In this document: positions 1 to 8,502 of the stretch, in pieces
Position numbering within the stretch: the first letter of the stretch is position 1
How the letters are laid out: each line of letters opens with the position of its first letter
From: Roseivivax sp. THAF197b
GTDB lineage: Bacteria; Pseudomonadota; Alphaproteobacteria; Rhodobacterales; Rhodobacteraceae
DNA: 64,000 bases
Direction: 5' to 3'
Assembly: GCF_009363255.1 (NCBI RefSeq)
Contig: NZ_CP045318.1
Span: 3,709,501 to 3,773,500 of the forward strand
Made by a program: the position numbers and the translations under genes
The notes under the pieces: model-generated
Told to the model about the DNA's origin: nothing
Seen by the model: the letters and a program-made list of their open reading frames with translations, nothing else
Databases searched by the model: none

Positions 1-1
1 C

Positions 2-520
2 CATGCGGATCATCGCGAATCGAAGCTTCTGCTTGCCGAACTGAACCTCGCCGCGGAGGATTTCCCCGGCGCGCGGCGCGCCATTGGCGATCTGTGGGAA
101 ACCGATCCCGATGCCCGTGTTCTGACGATCATGGCCGCGATCGAGCGGGGCGAAGGCACGGAGGACGCGATCGTGCGCGGATGGCTCGCAAAGGCGCTGA
201 CCGCGCCGCGCGGTCCGCAATGGGTCTGCGAGAACTGCAACAACATCCAGACCGAGTGGTCGCCCGTCTGCAACAATTGCGACGCCTTCGATACGCTGAG
301 CTGGAAGACCCCGCCGCGCACGGATGTGAGCCTGCCGGGCGGTGCCGAGATGCTGCCGCTTCTGGTCGGACCGTCGACCATGCCCGAAGAGGAACGCCCC
401 CAGCCCGACCCGCTGGACGAAGTCGTGCCCGAGCAAAGCGAGATTCCCGATGCGGAAATCGCTGATCAGGCCAACGCCGACAAGGACGCAGACGGGGCAG
501 AGGCACAAAAGGCCACCTGA
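2..520 (+). CDS. hemY: HemY-like TPR protein, 3' end (partial)
   Basis: The frame is open from the left edge to a TGA at 518-520, so only the C-terminal 172 residues are present. The visible part has alpha-helical repeat-like sequence (AELNLAAEDFPGARRAIGDL) followed by a segment with two CxxC pairs (CENC and CNNC, 15 residues apart) ending in W-K-T. That pattern resembles the rubredoxin-type metal ribbon of LapB-like TPR proteins. The last 50 residues are acidic and low-complexity. HemY-family proteins are inner-membrane TPR proteins tied to haem/tetrapyrrole synthesis; the family assignment is inferred from this C-terminus only. Its N-terminus and upstream partners lie outside the window. 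Confidence 0.6.
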   Translation, partial: HADHRESKLLLAELNLAAEDFPGARRAIGDLWETDPDARVLTIMAAIERGEGTEDAIVRGWLAKALTAPRGPQWVCENCNNIQTEWSPVCNNCDAFDTLSWKTPPRTDVSLPGGAEMLPLLVGPSTMPEEERPQPDPLDEVVPEQSEIPDAEIADQANADKDADGAEAQKAT

Positions 521-535
521 CCCTCTTCCCATCCC

Positions 536-565
536 CCGTGCGCGGTGCTATGTGCCCGCGCACGG
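536..565. terminator. Perfect 10-bp stem-loop after hemY, before tRNA-Thr
   Basis: CCGTGCGCGG (536-545) and CCGCGCACGG (556-565) are perfect inverted repeats around a 10-nt loop. The hairpin begins 15 bp after the hemY-like stop codon and ends 7 bp before the tRNA. No T-run follows, so it is not a classical intrinsic terminator. It could end hemY mRNA by other means or protect a 3' end. Confidence 0.45.
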
Positions 566-572
566 AAATTGG

Positions 573-648
573 GCCGCTGTAGCTCAGCTGGTAGAGCACG
601 TCATTCGTAATGATGGGGTCGGGGGTTCGAGTCCCTTCAGCGGCACCA
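573..648 (+). tRNA. tRNA-Thr (anticodon CGU)
   Basis: A 76-nt cloverleaf with the CCA end encoded. The acceptor stem GCCGCTG (573-579) pairs with CAGCGGC (638-644), with discriminator A645 and CCA at 646-648. The D-arm contains AGCTCAGCTGGTAGAGC. The anticodon stem CGTCA/TGATG closes a 7-nt loop TTCGTAA with anticodon CGT at 606-608, which reads the ACG threonine codon. The T-arm has the conserved GGTTCGAGTCCC. A short GC hairpin (654-669) lies between it and the end of the opposing epimerase gene. Confidence 0.93.
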
Positions 649-671
649 CTTCCGCGCCACCTTCGGCGCAA

Positions 672-1676
672 TCACTTCCCCGAATATTCCCGGTACCAGG
701 TCACGAATTCCCGGATACCTTTCCGGAAATCCGTCTGCGGGCGATAGCCAGTCAAGGCCTGCAAAAGCGACGCATCGGCCCAGGTGGCAGGCACATCGCC
801 GGGCTGGATATCCATGAAGTTGATCTTGGCCTTCATGCCCAGCGCGTCTTCGATCCCGGCGACGAAATCCAGAAGCCGCACCTTGTCCGAATTGCCGATA
901 TTCACCACGCGGAACGGAGCGACCGGGCTCAGGTTGTCGCCCTCGACACGGGTCTCCTCGCCGCCCGGAACCGCATCCATCAGAAGGCGGATACCGCGCA
1001 CGAGGTCATCGATATAGGTGAAGTCGCGGTACATATCGCCGTGATTGTAGACGTCGATCTCGCGCCCATCGAGCATGCGGTCCACAAACTTGTAGAGCGC
1101 AAGATCCGGACGACCCCAGGGCCCATAGACCGTGAAGAACCGGAACATCGTGATTGGCACGCCGTGAATATGCGCCCAGCTATGCCCCATGCTTTCATTC
1201 GCCTTCTTTGAGGCGGAATACATGGTCAGCTGCGTGTCGGCCTTGTCCGTTTCCTTGAACGGCATCTCGGTATTCGCGCCGTAGACCGAGGAAGTGGACG
1301 CCATGAGCAGGTGCTGCACCTCGTGCCGCCGCGCCACCTCCATCACGGAGAAGGTGCCCATCACGTTGGAGGTCAGGTAGGCCTTTGGGTTTTCCAGCGA
1401 GTACCGCACACCCGCCTGCGCCGCGAGATGCACGATGATCTCGGGCTCGAACGCATCCGCAGCCGCGTCGAAATCGTCCTGATCCTCAAGCTGCGCTTCG
1501 GTGGCGGTAAATCCCGGCTTCTGCAGCAGGATCCCGTGACGGCGCTGCTTCAGGCGAACGTCGTAATAATCGTTCATGCCGTCATAGCCGTGCACGACAT
1601 GGCCCTCATCCAGCAAAAGCCGGGCCAGGTGGAAACCGATAAACCCGGCGGAGCCGGTCACAAGAACACGCGTCAT
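672..1676 (-). CDS. NAD-dependent sugar-nucleotide epimerase (UDP-glucuronate 4-epimerase type)
   Basis: A 334-residue extended short-chain dehydrogenase. The N-terminal Rossmann motif GSAGFIG (residues 8-14) binds NAD(P). The catalytic Ser is in the STSSVYG stretch and the Tyr/Lys in YSASK. The FFTVYGPWGRPD segment and the DMYRDFTYIDD block are characteristic of the UDP-glucuronate/UDP-galacturonate 4-epimerase group (LpsL/Cap1J-like). Such enzymes supply galacturonate-type sugars for envelope polysaccharide or LPS. The exact substrate cannot be settled from sequence alone. The gene is monocistronic here, convergent with tRNA-Thr and divergent from msrA. Confidence 0.85.
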   Translation of the reverse strand: MTRVLVTGSAGFIGFHLARLLLDEGHVVHGYDGMNDYYDVRLKQRRHGILLQKPGFTATEAQLEDQDDFDAAADAFEPEIIVHLAAQAGVRYSLENPKAYLTSNVMGTFSVMEVARRHEVQHLLMASTSSVYGANTEMPFKETDKADTQLTMYSASKKANESMGHSWAHIHGVPITMFRFFTVYGPWGRPDLALYKFVDRMLDGREIDVYNHGDMYRDFTYIDDLVRGIRLLMDAVPGGEETRVEGDNLSPVAPFRVVNIGNSDKVRLLDFVAGIEDALGMKAKINFMDIQPGDVPATWADASLLQALTGYRPQTDFRKGIREFVTWYREYSGK

Positions 1677-1853
1677 AATAAATCTCTCTGTCGGTCTAAG
1701 TCTGCGTAAAGTCTCTACCTTCGCATGAAAAGCGCGAAAGCCAATGGATCATCGCGCCATCTCGGGCGTTCAGTTTCCCGTGACATCCTGCATTCCATTT
1801 TGCACCTCTTTGCGCAAACCGGGATAGTCCTCGTGAAAAACCGGAGATTTCAC
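1677..1853. promoter_or_regulatory. Divergent promoter region between epimerase and msrA
   Basis: These 177 bp between divergently transcribed genes must hold both promoters, but no convincing -35/-10 pair was found. The only symmetry seen is a 10-bp palindrome TTTGCGCAAA at 1809-1818, about 36 bp upstream of the msrA start, which could be an operator. A reading frame in phase with msrA runs through this region but is not needed, because the signal peptide begins at 1854. Confidence 0.3.
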
Positions 1854-2489
1854 ATGAAACAACCGATCCAGACCGCAATCCTGGCCCTCGGCCTCGCTTT
1901 GCCCGCTTCATTCGCCCATAGCGCCGACATCACGGTCGCGGGCGGCTGTTTCTGGTGTGTCGAAGCTGATTTCGAGAAGGTCTCGGGCGTGTCAGAAGCG
2001 GTGTCCGGCTACACCGGGGGCACCACGAGCAACCCGACCTACAAACAGGTCACGGGTGGCAATACCGGTCATTATGAAGCTGTGCGGATCACCTATGACG
2101 CAGATACAGTCTCGCGCGAGAGGCTTTTTGATCTGTTCTTCCGGTCCATCGATCCCTTCGACGACGGCGGACAATTCTGTGATCGTGGCGCCTCCTACCG
2201 CCCGGCGATTTTCGTGGAAGATGCCGCCGAACGAGCAGATGCGGAGGCCGCGAAGACCCCGGCAGAGCAGGAGCTGGGGCGCGATGTGGCTGTGCCGATC
2301 CTCGATGCGAAGACCTTCTACGAGGCCGAGGACTATCATCAGGGTTACTACAAAAGCACCGAGAAGACCCTGACCCGCTTCGGCTATATCGACCGTGCGG
2401 ATGCCTATGACCGCTACCGCGAAGGATGCCGCCGGGACCAGCGCGTGCGTCAGGTCTGGGGTGACGACGCGCCCTTCATCGGCGGCTAG
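1854..2489 (+). CDS. msrA: Peptide-methionine (S)-S-oxide reductase, exported
   Basis: A 211-residue MsrA. It carries the catalytic signature GGCFWC close to the mature N-terminus, followed by SGYTGG, GHYEAVRITYD, and the DDGGQFCDRG and YHQGYY blocks of the family. It reduces methionine-S-sulfoxide in oxidised proteins. The ATG at 1854 was chosen because it starts a clean signal peptide (K2, hydrophobic ILALGLALPASF, cleavage near AHSA-D), so the enzyme probably works in the periplasm; many MsrA proteins are cytosolic. Further Cys residues in QFC and EGC could serve as recycling cysteines. The gene is convergent with the sugar kinase, 12 bp away, and no msrB is adjacent. Confidence 0.93.
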   Translation: MKQPIQTAILALGLALPASFAHSADITVAGGCFWCVEADFEKVSGVSEAVSGYTGGTTSNPTYKQVTGGNTGHYEAVRITYDADTVSRERLFDLFFRSIDPFDDGGQFCDRGASYRPAIFVEDAAERADAEAAKTPAEQELGRDVAVPILDAKTFYEAEDYHQGYYKSTEKTLTRFGYIDRADAYDRYREGCRRDQRVRQVWGDDAPFIGG

Positions 2490-2501
2490 GCAGCGGTGCA
2501 A

Positions 2502-3383
2502 TCAGGCGTCCGGGCCGAACCGGTCCTCGATATCCTTGAGGTCCGGGATCACATCCGCGGTGCCCACACGGCCGACCATGATCGCCGCCGCTTTCGTCGC
2601 CAGATCCAGCGATTGCCGCATCGAAAACCCTCGGTCGAGGCCCGCGCAGAGATATCCGGTGAACGTATCCCCCGCGCCCGTGGTATCCTTCGCATCAGCC
2701 GGAATCGCCGGTATGTCCGTGGCCGTCCCGCCATCCGTCTCGAACCACGTGGCCCCTTCGCTGCCCCGTGTGACGACGACGTCGCGCACGGGGAGTTTCG
2801 CGGGCGCAAGGCCCGTCGCATCCTCCAATTGCCGGGCTTCGACGGCGTTCAGGATCAGCAGGTCGAGAAGCGGGAGAACATCGGACACCGCCGCCGCGTC
2901 GAAAGGTGCCGCCGCATAGACGACGCGCATGCCCTGCCCCGATGCGAGCGCCGCGGCTTTGGCCTGGGCATTCGTCTCGTTCTGGAACAGGAACAGATCC
3001 GATGCGGCACCTTCACGCAGACGATCAGCGAGGCGGGTTTCCGAAATCGCGTGATTTGCGCCGGGATAGAGAATGATCTGGTTCTCTCCCGCGTCATCTA
3101 CCGCGATGATCGCGTGGCCCGATGCGTCACTCACGCGGTCAATCGCACGCGTGTCGACGCCGTATTCCATCAACCGCTCGAGCATCCATCCGCCATCGGA
3201 TCCGATGGCCCCCAGATGCGCCACGCGCGCCCCGGCCCGCGCGGCGGCCACGGACATGTTCGCGCCCTTACCGCCCAATCCCCGCGTGTAGGAGGACGAT
3301 GCCAGCGTCTCGCCCGGGGCCGGTAGATGCGGCACCCGATAGACGAAATCGGCATTGATAGAGCCGAGATTCCAGATCGTCAT
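2502..3383 (-). CDS. PfkB-family sugar kinase (ribokinase-like)
   Basis: A 293-residue carbohydrate kinase. The N-terminal signature GGKGANMSVAAARAG and the C-terminal ATP/catalytic signature DTTGAGDTFTGYL, with Asp as catalytic base, define the PfkB/ribokinase family. The NLGSINADFVYRVPHLPAPGET start resembles ribokinases, so ribose is the best guess but is not proven. The ATG at 3383 is preferred; the upstream extension is Arg-rich and not family-like. It is transcribed in the same direction as maeB, 55 bp upstream, but no ribose transporter or other sugar gene is nearby. Confidence 0.85.
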   Translation of the reverse strand: MTIWNLGSINADFVYRVPHLPAPGETLASSSYTRGLGGKGANMSVAAARAGARVAHLGAIGSDGGWMLERLMEYGVDTRAIDRVSDASGHAIIAVDDAGENQIILYPGANHAISETRLADRLREGAASDLFLFQNETNAQAKAAALASGQGMRVVYAAAPFDAAAVSDVLPLLDLLILNAVEARQLEDATGLAPAKLPVRDVVVTRGSEGATWFETDGGTATDIPAIPADAKDTTGAGDTFTGYLCAGLDRGFSMRQSLDLATKAAAIMVGRVGTADVIPDLKDIEDRFGPDA

Positions 3384-3438
3384 CGCTGCGCGCTCCTGTC
3401 TAGTCTCATGCCAAGGCCGCACGCAGCGCGGGTCGGCC

Positions 3439-5694
3439 CTAGCCGACCTTGCACGCGGCAAGCACGGCCATGTTCATGATGTCATTCGCCGTCGATGAGG
3501 ACGAGCAGATCTGGATCGACTTGTCCACGCCGGTCAGAATCGGGCCGATCACGGTGGCGCCTGCCATTTCCTGCATCAATTTCGTGGAGATTGAGGCCGA
3601 GTGTCGCGCGGGCACGATCAGGATATTGGCCGGGCCCGTCAGGCGCTGGAACGGATAGCTTTCCTGCGCACGCCTGTTGAGCGCGACATCGACGGTCATT
3701 TCACCTTCATATTCGAAATTCACGCCGCGCGCGTCGAGCACATCCGGCGCAAGATGCATCTTCTCGGCCCGTTCAGAGACGGGATACCCAAAGGTCGAGA
3801 AGGACACGAACGCGACCCGCGGCTCGAGGCCCAGATGCCGGGCCACGTCCGCCGCCCGTTCGGCGATATCGGCCAGGTCATGCTCGTCCGGCCATTCATG
3901 CACCAGCGTATCGCCCATCAGCACGATACGCCCCTTGTGCAGAAGCGCCGTGATGCCCGCAGCACCCTGTTTCGCCTGCGCGTCGAAGACCAGATTGATC
4001 CGCTCCATCACGTGGGCCGACTTTCGGGTTGCACCGGTCACGAGCCCGTCGCCATGACCATGGGCGAGCATCAACGATGCGAAGACGTGCCGATCCCGCG
4101 CGGCCATCCGGTGCGCGTCCTGTTGATCCATCCCGTTTCGTTGGTTCCGCGCATAGAGGAACTGCTTGTAGGTTTCGAGATGATGGGTGTTGGCGGCGTT
4201 GATCACTTCGATCTCGCGCACGGCATCGCCCATGCCAGCGGCCTCCAGCTTGGCTTTGACGTCGGCGTCCCGGCCGACGACCAGTGCCTTGCCGAATCCC
4301 GAGCGTTGATAGCTCACCGCCGCCCGCAACACGCGCGGATCGTCGCCCTCCGCGAAGATCATCCGTGCCTGTGCCGCCCTAGCGCGGGCATTGATGCCCT
4401 GCAGGATCGACGCGGTCGGATCGAGCCGGGTCTTGAGCGACACCTCGTAGGCGTCCATGTCCACGATCGGCCGCCGCGCGGCACCGGTATCCATGCCCGC
4501 TTTCGCCACGGCGGGCGGGATGCGGTAGATCAGCCGCGGATCGAAGGGCGTCGGGATGATGTAGTCGCGCCCGAAGCTGAGCGTCTTGCCATAAGCCACC
4601 GCTACCTCATCGGGCACGTCCTCGCGGGCAAGTGCCGCCAGAGCCTCGGCGCAGGCGATCTTCATCTCGTCATTGATCGCGCGAGCATTGATGTCGAGCG
4701 CACCCCGGAAGAGATAAGGAAAGCCCAGCACGTTATTGACCTGATTGGGATAATCCGACCGGCCCGTGGCGACGATGGCATCCATGCGGACCTCATGCGC
4801 CTCTTCGGGCGTGATCTCCGGATCGGGATTGGCCATGGCGAAAATGACCGGATTGTCGGCCATCGACTGGACCATCTCCTGCGTCACGGCCCCTTTTACG
4901 GAGACACCGAGGAAAACGTCGGCATCGACCATCGCCTCTTCCAGCGACCGCGCCTCGGTCTGGATCGCATGGGCGGATTTCCACTGGTTCATGCCTTCGG
5001 TGCGGCCCTGGTAAATCACGCCCTTCGTATCGCAGACGACGCAATTGTTATGCCGCGCACCCATGCTCTTCAGAAGCTCGATACAGGCGATGCCCGCAGC
5101 GCCCGCGCCATTTAGAACGATCTTCACATCCTCGATCTTCTTGCCCGAGATGTGCAGCGCGTTGATGAGACCGGCGGCACAGATCACGGCGGTGCCGTGC
5201 TGATCGTCATGGAAGACGGGGATATCCATCTCTTCCTTGAGGCGCTGCTCGATGATGAAGCATTCGGGCGCCTTGATGTCTTCGAGGTTGATGCCCCCGA
5301 AGGTCGGCCCCATCAGCTTGACCGCCTGGCAGAAGGCGTCCGGATCTTCGGTATCAAGCTCGATATCGATGGAGTTCACGTCGGCGAACCGTTTGAACAG
5401 GACCGATTTGCCTTCCATCACGGGCTTCGAGCCGAGCGCGCCGAGATTGCCGAGCCCCAGAACCGCCGTCCCGTTCGAGATCACCGCAACGAGGTTGCCC
5501 TTGTTCGTGTAATCGTAAGCAAGCTCCGGGTTTTCCGCGATTTCCTCACAGGGCACGGCCACGCCGGGGGAATAGGCCAGCGACAGATCCCGCTGCGTCG
5601 TCATCGGCACGGTGGCCTGCACTTCCCACTTGCCGGGCTCGGGCTCCAGGTGGAAGGCCAGTGCCTCTTCGCGGGTATATTTCTGCCTTGCCAT
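3439..5694 (-). CDS. maeB: NADP-dependent malic enzyme with phosphotransacetylase-like domain
   Basis: A 751-residue hybrid malic enzyme of the MaeB type. The N-terminal malic enzyme half (about residues 1-430) carries SPGVAVPCEEI, SNGTAVLGLGNLGALGSKPVMEGK and FHDDQHGTAV, with the NAD(P)-binding GAGAAG. The C-terminal half (about 430-751) is a phosphate acetyltransferase-like domain with GDDPRVLRAA and ATVIGPILTG; in this family it is regulatory (acetyl-CoA response), not catalytic. The enzyme decarboxylates malate to pyruvate and makes NADPH. The start at 5694 (ATG GCA AGG CAG) is set by homology; a long upstream open stretch in the same frame is antisense to mutS and is not coding. Confidence 0.95.
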   Translation of the reverse strand: MARQKYTREEALAFHLEPEPGKWEVQATVPMTTQRDLSLAYSPGVAVPCEEIAENPELAYDYTNKGNLVAVISNGTAVLGLGNLGALGSKPVMEGKSVLFKRFADVNSIDIELDTEDPDAFCQAVKLMGPTFGGINLEDIKAPECFIIEQRLKEEMDIPVFHDDQHGTAVICAAGLINALHISGKKIEDVKIVLNGAGAAGIACIELLKSMGARHNNCVVCDTKGVIYQGRTEGMNQWKSAHAIQTEARSLEEAMVDADVFLGVSVKGAVTQEMVQSMADNPVIFAMANPDPEITPEEAHEVRMDAIVATGRSDYPNQVNNVLGFPYLFRGALDINARAINDEMKIACAEALAALAREDVPDEVAVAYGKTLSFGRDYIIPTPFDPRLIYRIPPAVAKAGMDTGAARRPIVDMDAYEVSLKTRLDPTASILQGINARARAAQARMIFAEGDDPRVLRAAVSYQRSGFGKALVVGRDADVKAKLEAAGMGDAVREIEVINAANTHHLETYKQFLYARNQRNGMDQQDAHRMAARDRHVFASLMLAHGHGDGLVTGATRKSAHVMERINLVFDAQAKQGAAGITALLHKGRIVLMGDTLVHEWPDEHDLADIAERAADVARHLGLEPRVAFVSFSTFGYPVSERAEKMHLAPDVLDARGVNFEYEGEMTVDVALNRRAQESYPFQRLTGPANILIVPARHSASISTKLMQEMAGATVIGPILTGVDKSIQICSSSSTANDIMNMAVLAACKVG

Positions 5695-5856
5695 GCGATC
5701 CTCCCAGATATGCCGAACCGGCTTAGCCGAGGGCCGGACAGGCCTCAACCGCGATAGCGCTATCAGGTGCACTCTGCCGGGACGTTCCGGATTTCCCGCT
5801 TTCGGAGCGCCTCGGGCATTTGTAGGGTCGCGCGGAAAGCAGGCGATGGGGGTCGC
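5695..5856. promoter_or_regulatory. maeB/mutS divergent intergenic region with 12-bp palindrome
   Basis: The 162 bp between the maeB and mutS starts contain a perfect 12-bp palindrome, GATAGCGCTATC, at 5753-5764. That is about 60 bp upstream of the maeB start and 93 bp upstream of mutS. It may be an operator, but no regulator can be assigned and no promoter hexamers stand out. Confidence 0.3.
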
Positions 5857-8499
5857 ATGAACGCCGTGACGCCGATGATGGCGCAATATCTCGAGATCAA
5901 AGCCGGACATCCCGATGCGCTCTTGTTCTATCGCATGGGCGATTTCTACGAGCTGTTCTTCGACGATGCAGCCGCCGCCGCCGAGGCGCTGGATATTGCG
6001 CTCACGAAACGCGGCAAGCATGACGGCAACGATATCCCCATGTGCGGCGTGCCCGTTCATTCCGCCGAGGGTTATCTGCTGACGTTGATCCGGAAAGGGT
6101 TTCGCGTCGCGGTCTGTGAACAGATGGAAAGCCCCGCTGAGGCCAAGAAGCGCGGATCGAAATCTGTCGTGAAGCGGGAAGTCGTGCGCCTCGTGACGCC
6201 CGGCACCCTGACGGAGGAAAGCCTGCTCGAGGCAAGGCGGCACAATTATCTGGCCGCTTTGGGCCAGGTTAGAGACGCTTTTGCATTGGCTTGGGCAGAC
6301 ATCTCCACCGGTGCGTTTCACGTGATGCCCATCCCCGCGGCCCGGATCGGAGCAGAGCTTGCGCGGCTCGCACCCGCTGAATTGCTGCTTTCGGAAGCGA
6401 GCGAAGATACCCAACGGCCGGTCCTGTCCGATCTCGGATTGGAGCCCACGATCCTGTCGCGCGGCTCATTCGATTCCAGCGCAGGTGATGCACGGCTCAC
6501 CGCGCTTTTCGGGGTCGCGACATTGGAGCCATTCGGCGATTTCAATCGGGCCGAATTGTCCGCCATGGGGGCGCTCGTCGATTATCTCGAGATTACGCAG
6601 AAGGGAAAACTGCCGCTTCTCAGGCCGCCAAGGCAGGACCAGGTGTCGCGTCTGTTGCAGATCGATGCGGCGACGCGGACCAACCTTGAACTTACACGCG
6701 GCGCGGACGGCTCTCGCGCGGGATCGCTTTTGTCCGTGATCGACAAGACAACCACAGCCGCCGGGGCACGCCTGCTTGAACGGCGGCTGTCGTCGCCCAG
6801 CCAGAACTTGGACGACATAACCGCCCGCCACGATGCGGTGGCGTGGAGCCTTGAGAACGCAAATGCGGCTCTGTCCCTGCGCGAAAGCCTGCGCAAGGTG
6901 CCGGATCTCGACCGCGCCCTGTCCCGTCTAGCGCTTGATCGGGGCGGACCGCGAGACCTGAGCGCGGTGCGCGCTGCGTTGACGCAGGCCGAAAGCCTGG
7001 CCGCCTCGCTGGAAAATGCCGAACTTCCGGACCTTCTTGCCGAGGCGCAGCAGGCGCTGACCGGTCACGATACGCTTCTGGCGCTCCTCGACGAGGCGCT
7101 GATCGCGGAGCCGCCGCTTTTGGCACGGGACGGTGGCTTCATCGCGGAAGGCTTCGATGCCGATCTCGACGAGGCGCGGACGCTGCGCGACGAGGGGCGC
7201 GGTGTCATCGCGCGTATGCAATCCGATTTCATCGAGCAAACCGGCATCGGATCGCTGAAGATCAAGCACAACAACGTCCTTGGGTATTTCATCGAAACGA
7301 CGGCGACCCATGCGACGAAGATGATGGCCCCGCCTCATTCGGAGGTGTTCATCCACCGCCAGACAACGGCCAACCAGGTGCGGTTCACCACCGTGGAATT
7401 GTCCGAGCTGGAAACGCGGATCCTGAATGCGGGCGGACGGGCGCTGGAGATCGAAAAGCGGATCTATGACACCCTGAAAGCGGCCATTCTTGAGAATGCC
7501 CCTGCCCTGTCGTCCCTCGCCTTGGGTCTTGCGGAATTCGATGTCGCCCTGTCGATGGGCACGCTTGCGCGGGAAGAAGACTGGGTCCGTCCGAAGGTCG
7601 ATGACAGCCGCGCTTTCGTCATCGAAGGGGGCCGGCATCCGGTGGTCGAACGCGCGCTACGCGCACAGGGCGGCGCACCCTTCATCGCCAATGATTGCAC
7701 CCTGTCGCCCGAACATGACGGACCGGCGCTTGAGCTTCTGACAGGCCCGAACATGGCCGGTAAATCGACCTATTTGCGGCAGAACGCGCTGATCGCGATC
7801 CTGGCGCAAATGGGGGGGTATGTGCCCGCGGCGCATGCGCATATCGGCTGCGTCAGCCAGATTTTCAGCCGCGTCGGGGCTTCGGACGATCTGGCGCGGG
7901 GTCGTTCCACATTCATGGTGGAGATGGTAGAAACCGCGGCCATTCTGAACCAGGCCGATACGCGGGCCTTGGTCATCCTGGACGAGATCGGGCGTGGAAC
8001 GGCGACCTATGACGGCCTGTCCATCGCGTGGGCGACACTGGAGCATCTGGCGGAGGTCAACCGGGTCCGCGGTCTGTTCGCCACGCATTATCACGAGATG
8101 ACTGCACTGGCAGGGAAGCTGCCCGGCGTGTCGAACGCGACGGTCGCGGTCAAGGAATGGGACGGCGAGGTGATCTTCCTGCACGAGGTTCGCCCCGGTG
8201 CAGCGGATCGCTCTTACGGGGTTCAGGTGGCGCAGCTTGCGGGCCTTCCGCCTGCCGTCGTGGCCCGCGCGAAATCCGTGCTTGATGCGCTGGAAAAAGG
8301 CGAACGGGACAAGGCGTCGCCCAAGGCCCTGATCGATGACCTGCCCCTGTTCTCGGTCGCAGCCCAAGCGCCCACCCCCAAAGCAGAAGCCGCGCCGTCC
8401 GAGGTGGAGGCGCGGCTTCGAGATCTGTCGCCGGACGATATGAGCCCGCGAGAGGCGCTGGAGGCATTATACCAACTGCGCGGACTCGTGCGGGATTAG
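5857..8499 (+). CDS. mutS: DNA mismatch repair ATPase MutS
   Basis: An 880-residue full-length MutS. The mismatch-recognition domain has the F-x-E motif in YRMGDFYELFFDD near the N-terminus. Connector, core and clamp domains follow, then the ABC-type ATPase with Walker A GPNMAGKST near residue 630, the LARGRSTFMVEM signature and LDEIGRGTATYDGLS Walker B. The C-terminal region ends in the usual dimerisation segment. It binds mismatches and recruits MutL. The start at 5857 (MNAVTPMMAQYLEIK) matches the family; upstream in-frame sequence overlaps the promoter region. It ends 3 bp from the convergent grpE. Confidence 0.97.
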   Translation: MNAVTPMMAQYLEIKAGHPDALLFYRMGDFYELFFDDAAAAAEALDIALTKRGKHDGNDIPMCGVPVHSAEGYLLTLIRKGFRVAVCEQMESPAEAKKRGSKSVVKREVVRLVTPGTLTEESLLEARRHNYLAALGQVRDAFALAWADISTGAFHVMPIPAARIGAELARLAPAELLLSEASEDTQRPVLSDLGLEPTILSRGSFDSSAGDARLTALFGVATLEPFGDFNRAELSAMGALVDYLEITQKGKLPLLRPPRQDQVSRLLQIDAATRTNLELTRGADGSRAGSLLSVIDKTTTAAGARLLERRLSSPSQNLDDITARHDAVAWSLENANAALSLRESLRKVPDLDRALSRLALDRGGPRDLSAVRAALTQAESLAASLENAELPDLLAEAQQALTGHDTLLALLDEALIAEPPLLARDGGFIAEGFDADLDEARTLRDEGRGVIARMQSDFIEQTGIGSLKIKHNNVLGYFIETTATHATKMMAPPHSEVFIHRQTTANQVRFTTVELSELETRILNAGGRALEIEKRIYDTLKAAILENAPALSSLALGLAEFDVALSMGTLAREEDWVRPKVDDSRAFVIEGGRHPVVERALRAQGGAPFIANDCTLSPEHDGPALELLTGPNMAGKSTYLRQNALIAILAQMGGYVPAAHAHIGCVSQIFSRVGASDDLARGRSTFMVEMVETAAILNQADTRALVILDEIGRGTATYDGLSIAWATLEHLAEVNRVRGLFATHYHEMTALAGKLPGVSNATVAVKEWDGEVIFLHEVRPGAADRSYGVQVAQLAGLPPAVVARAKSVLDALEKGERDKASPKALIDDLPLFSVAAQAPTPKAEAAPSEVEARLRDLSPDDMSPREALEALYQLRGLVRD

Positions 8500-8502
8500 G
8501 GT

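Noticed and set aside
5695..6414. A longer maeB with 240 extra N-terminal residues
   Set aside because: The extension is antisense to mutS and not like malic enzymes; the MARQKYTREEALAFH start at 5694 matches the family.
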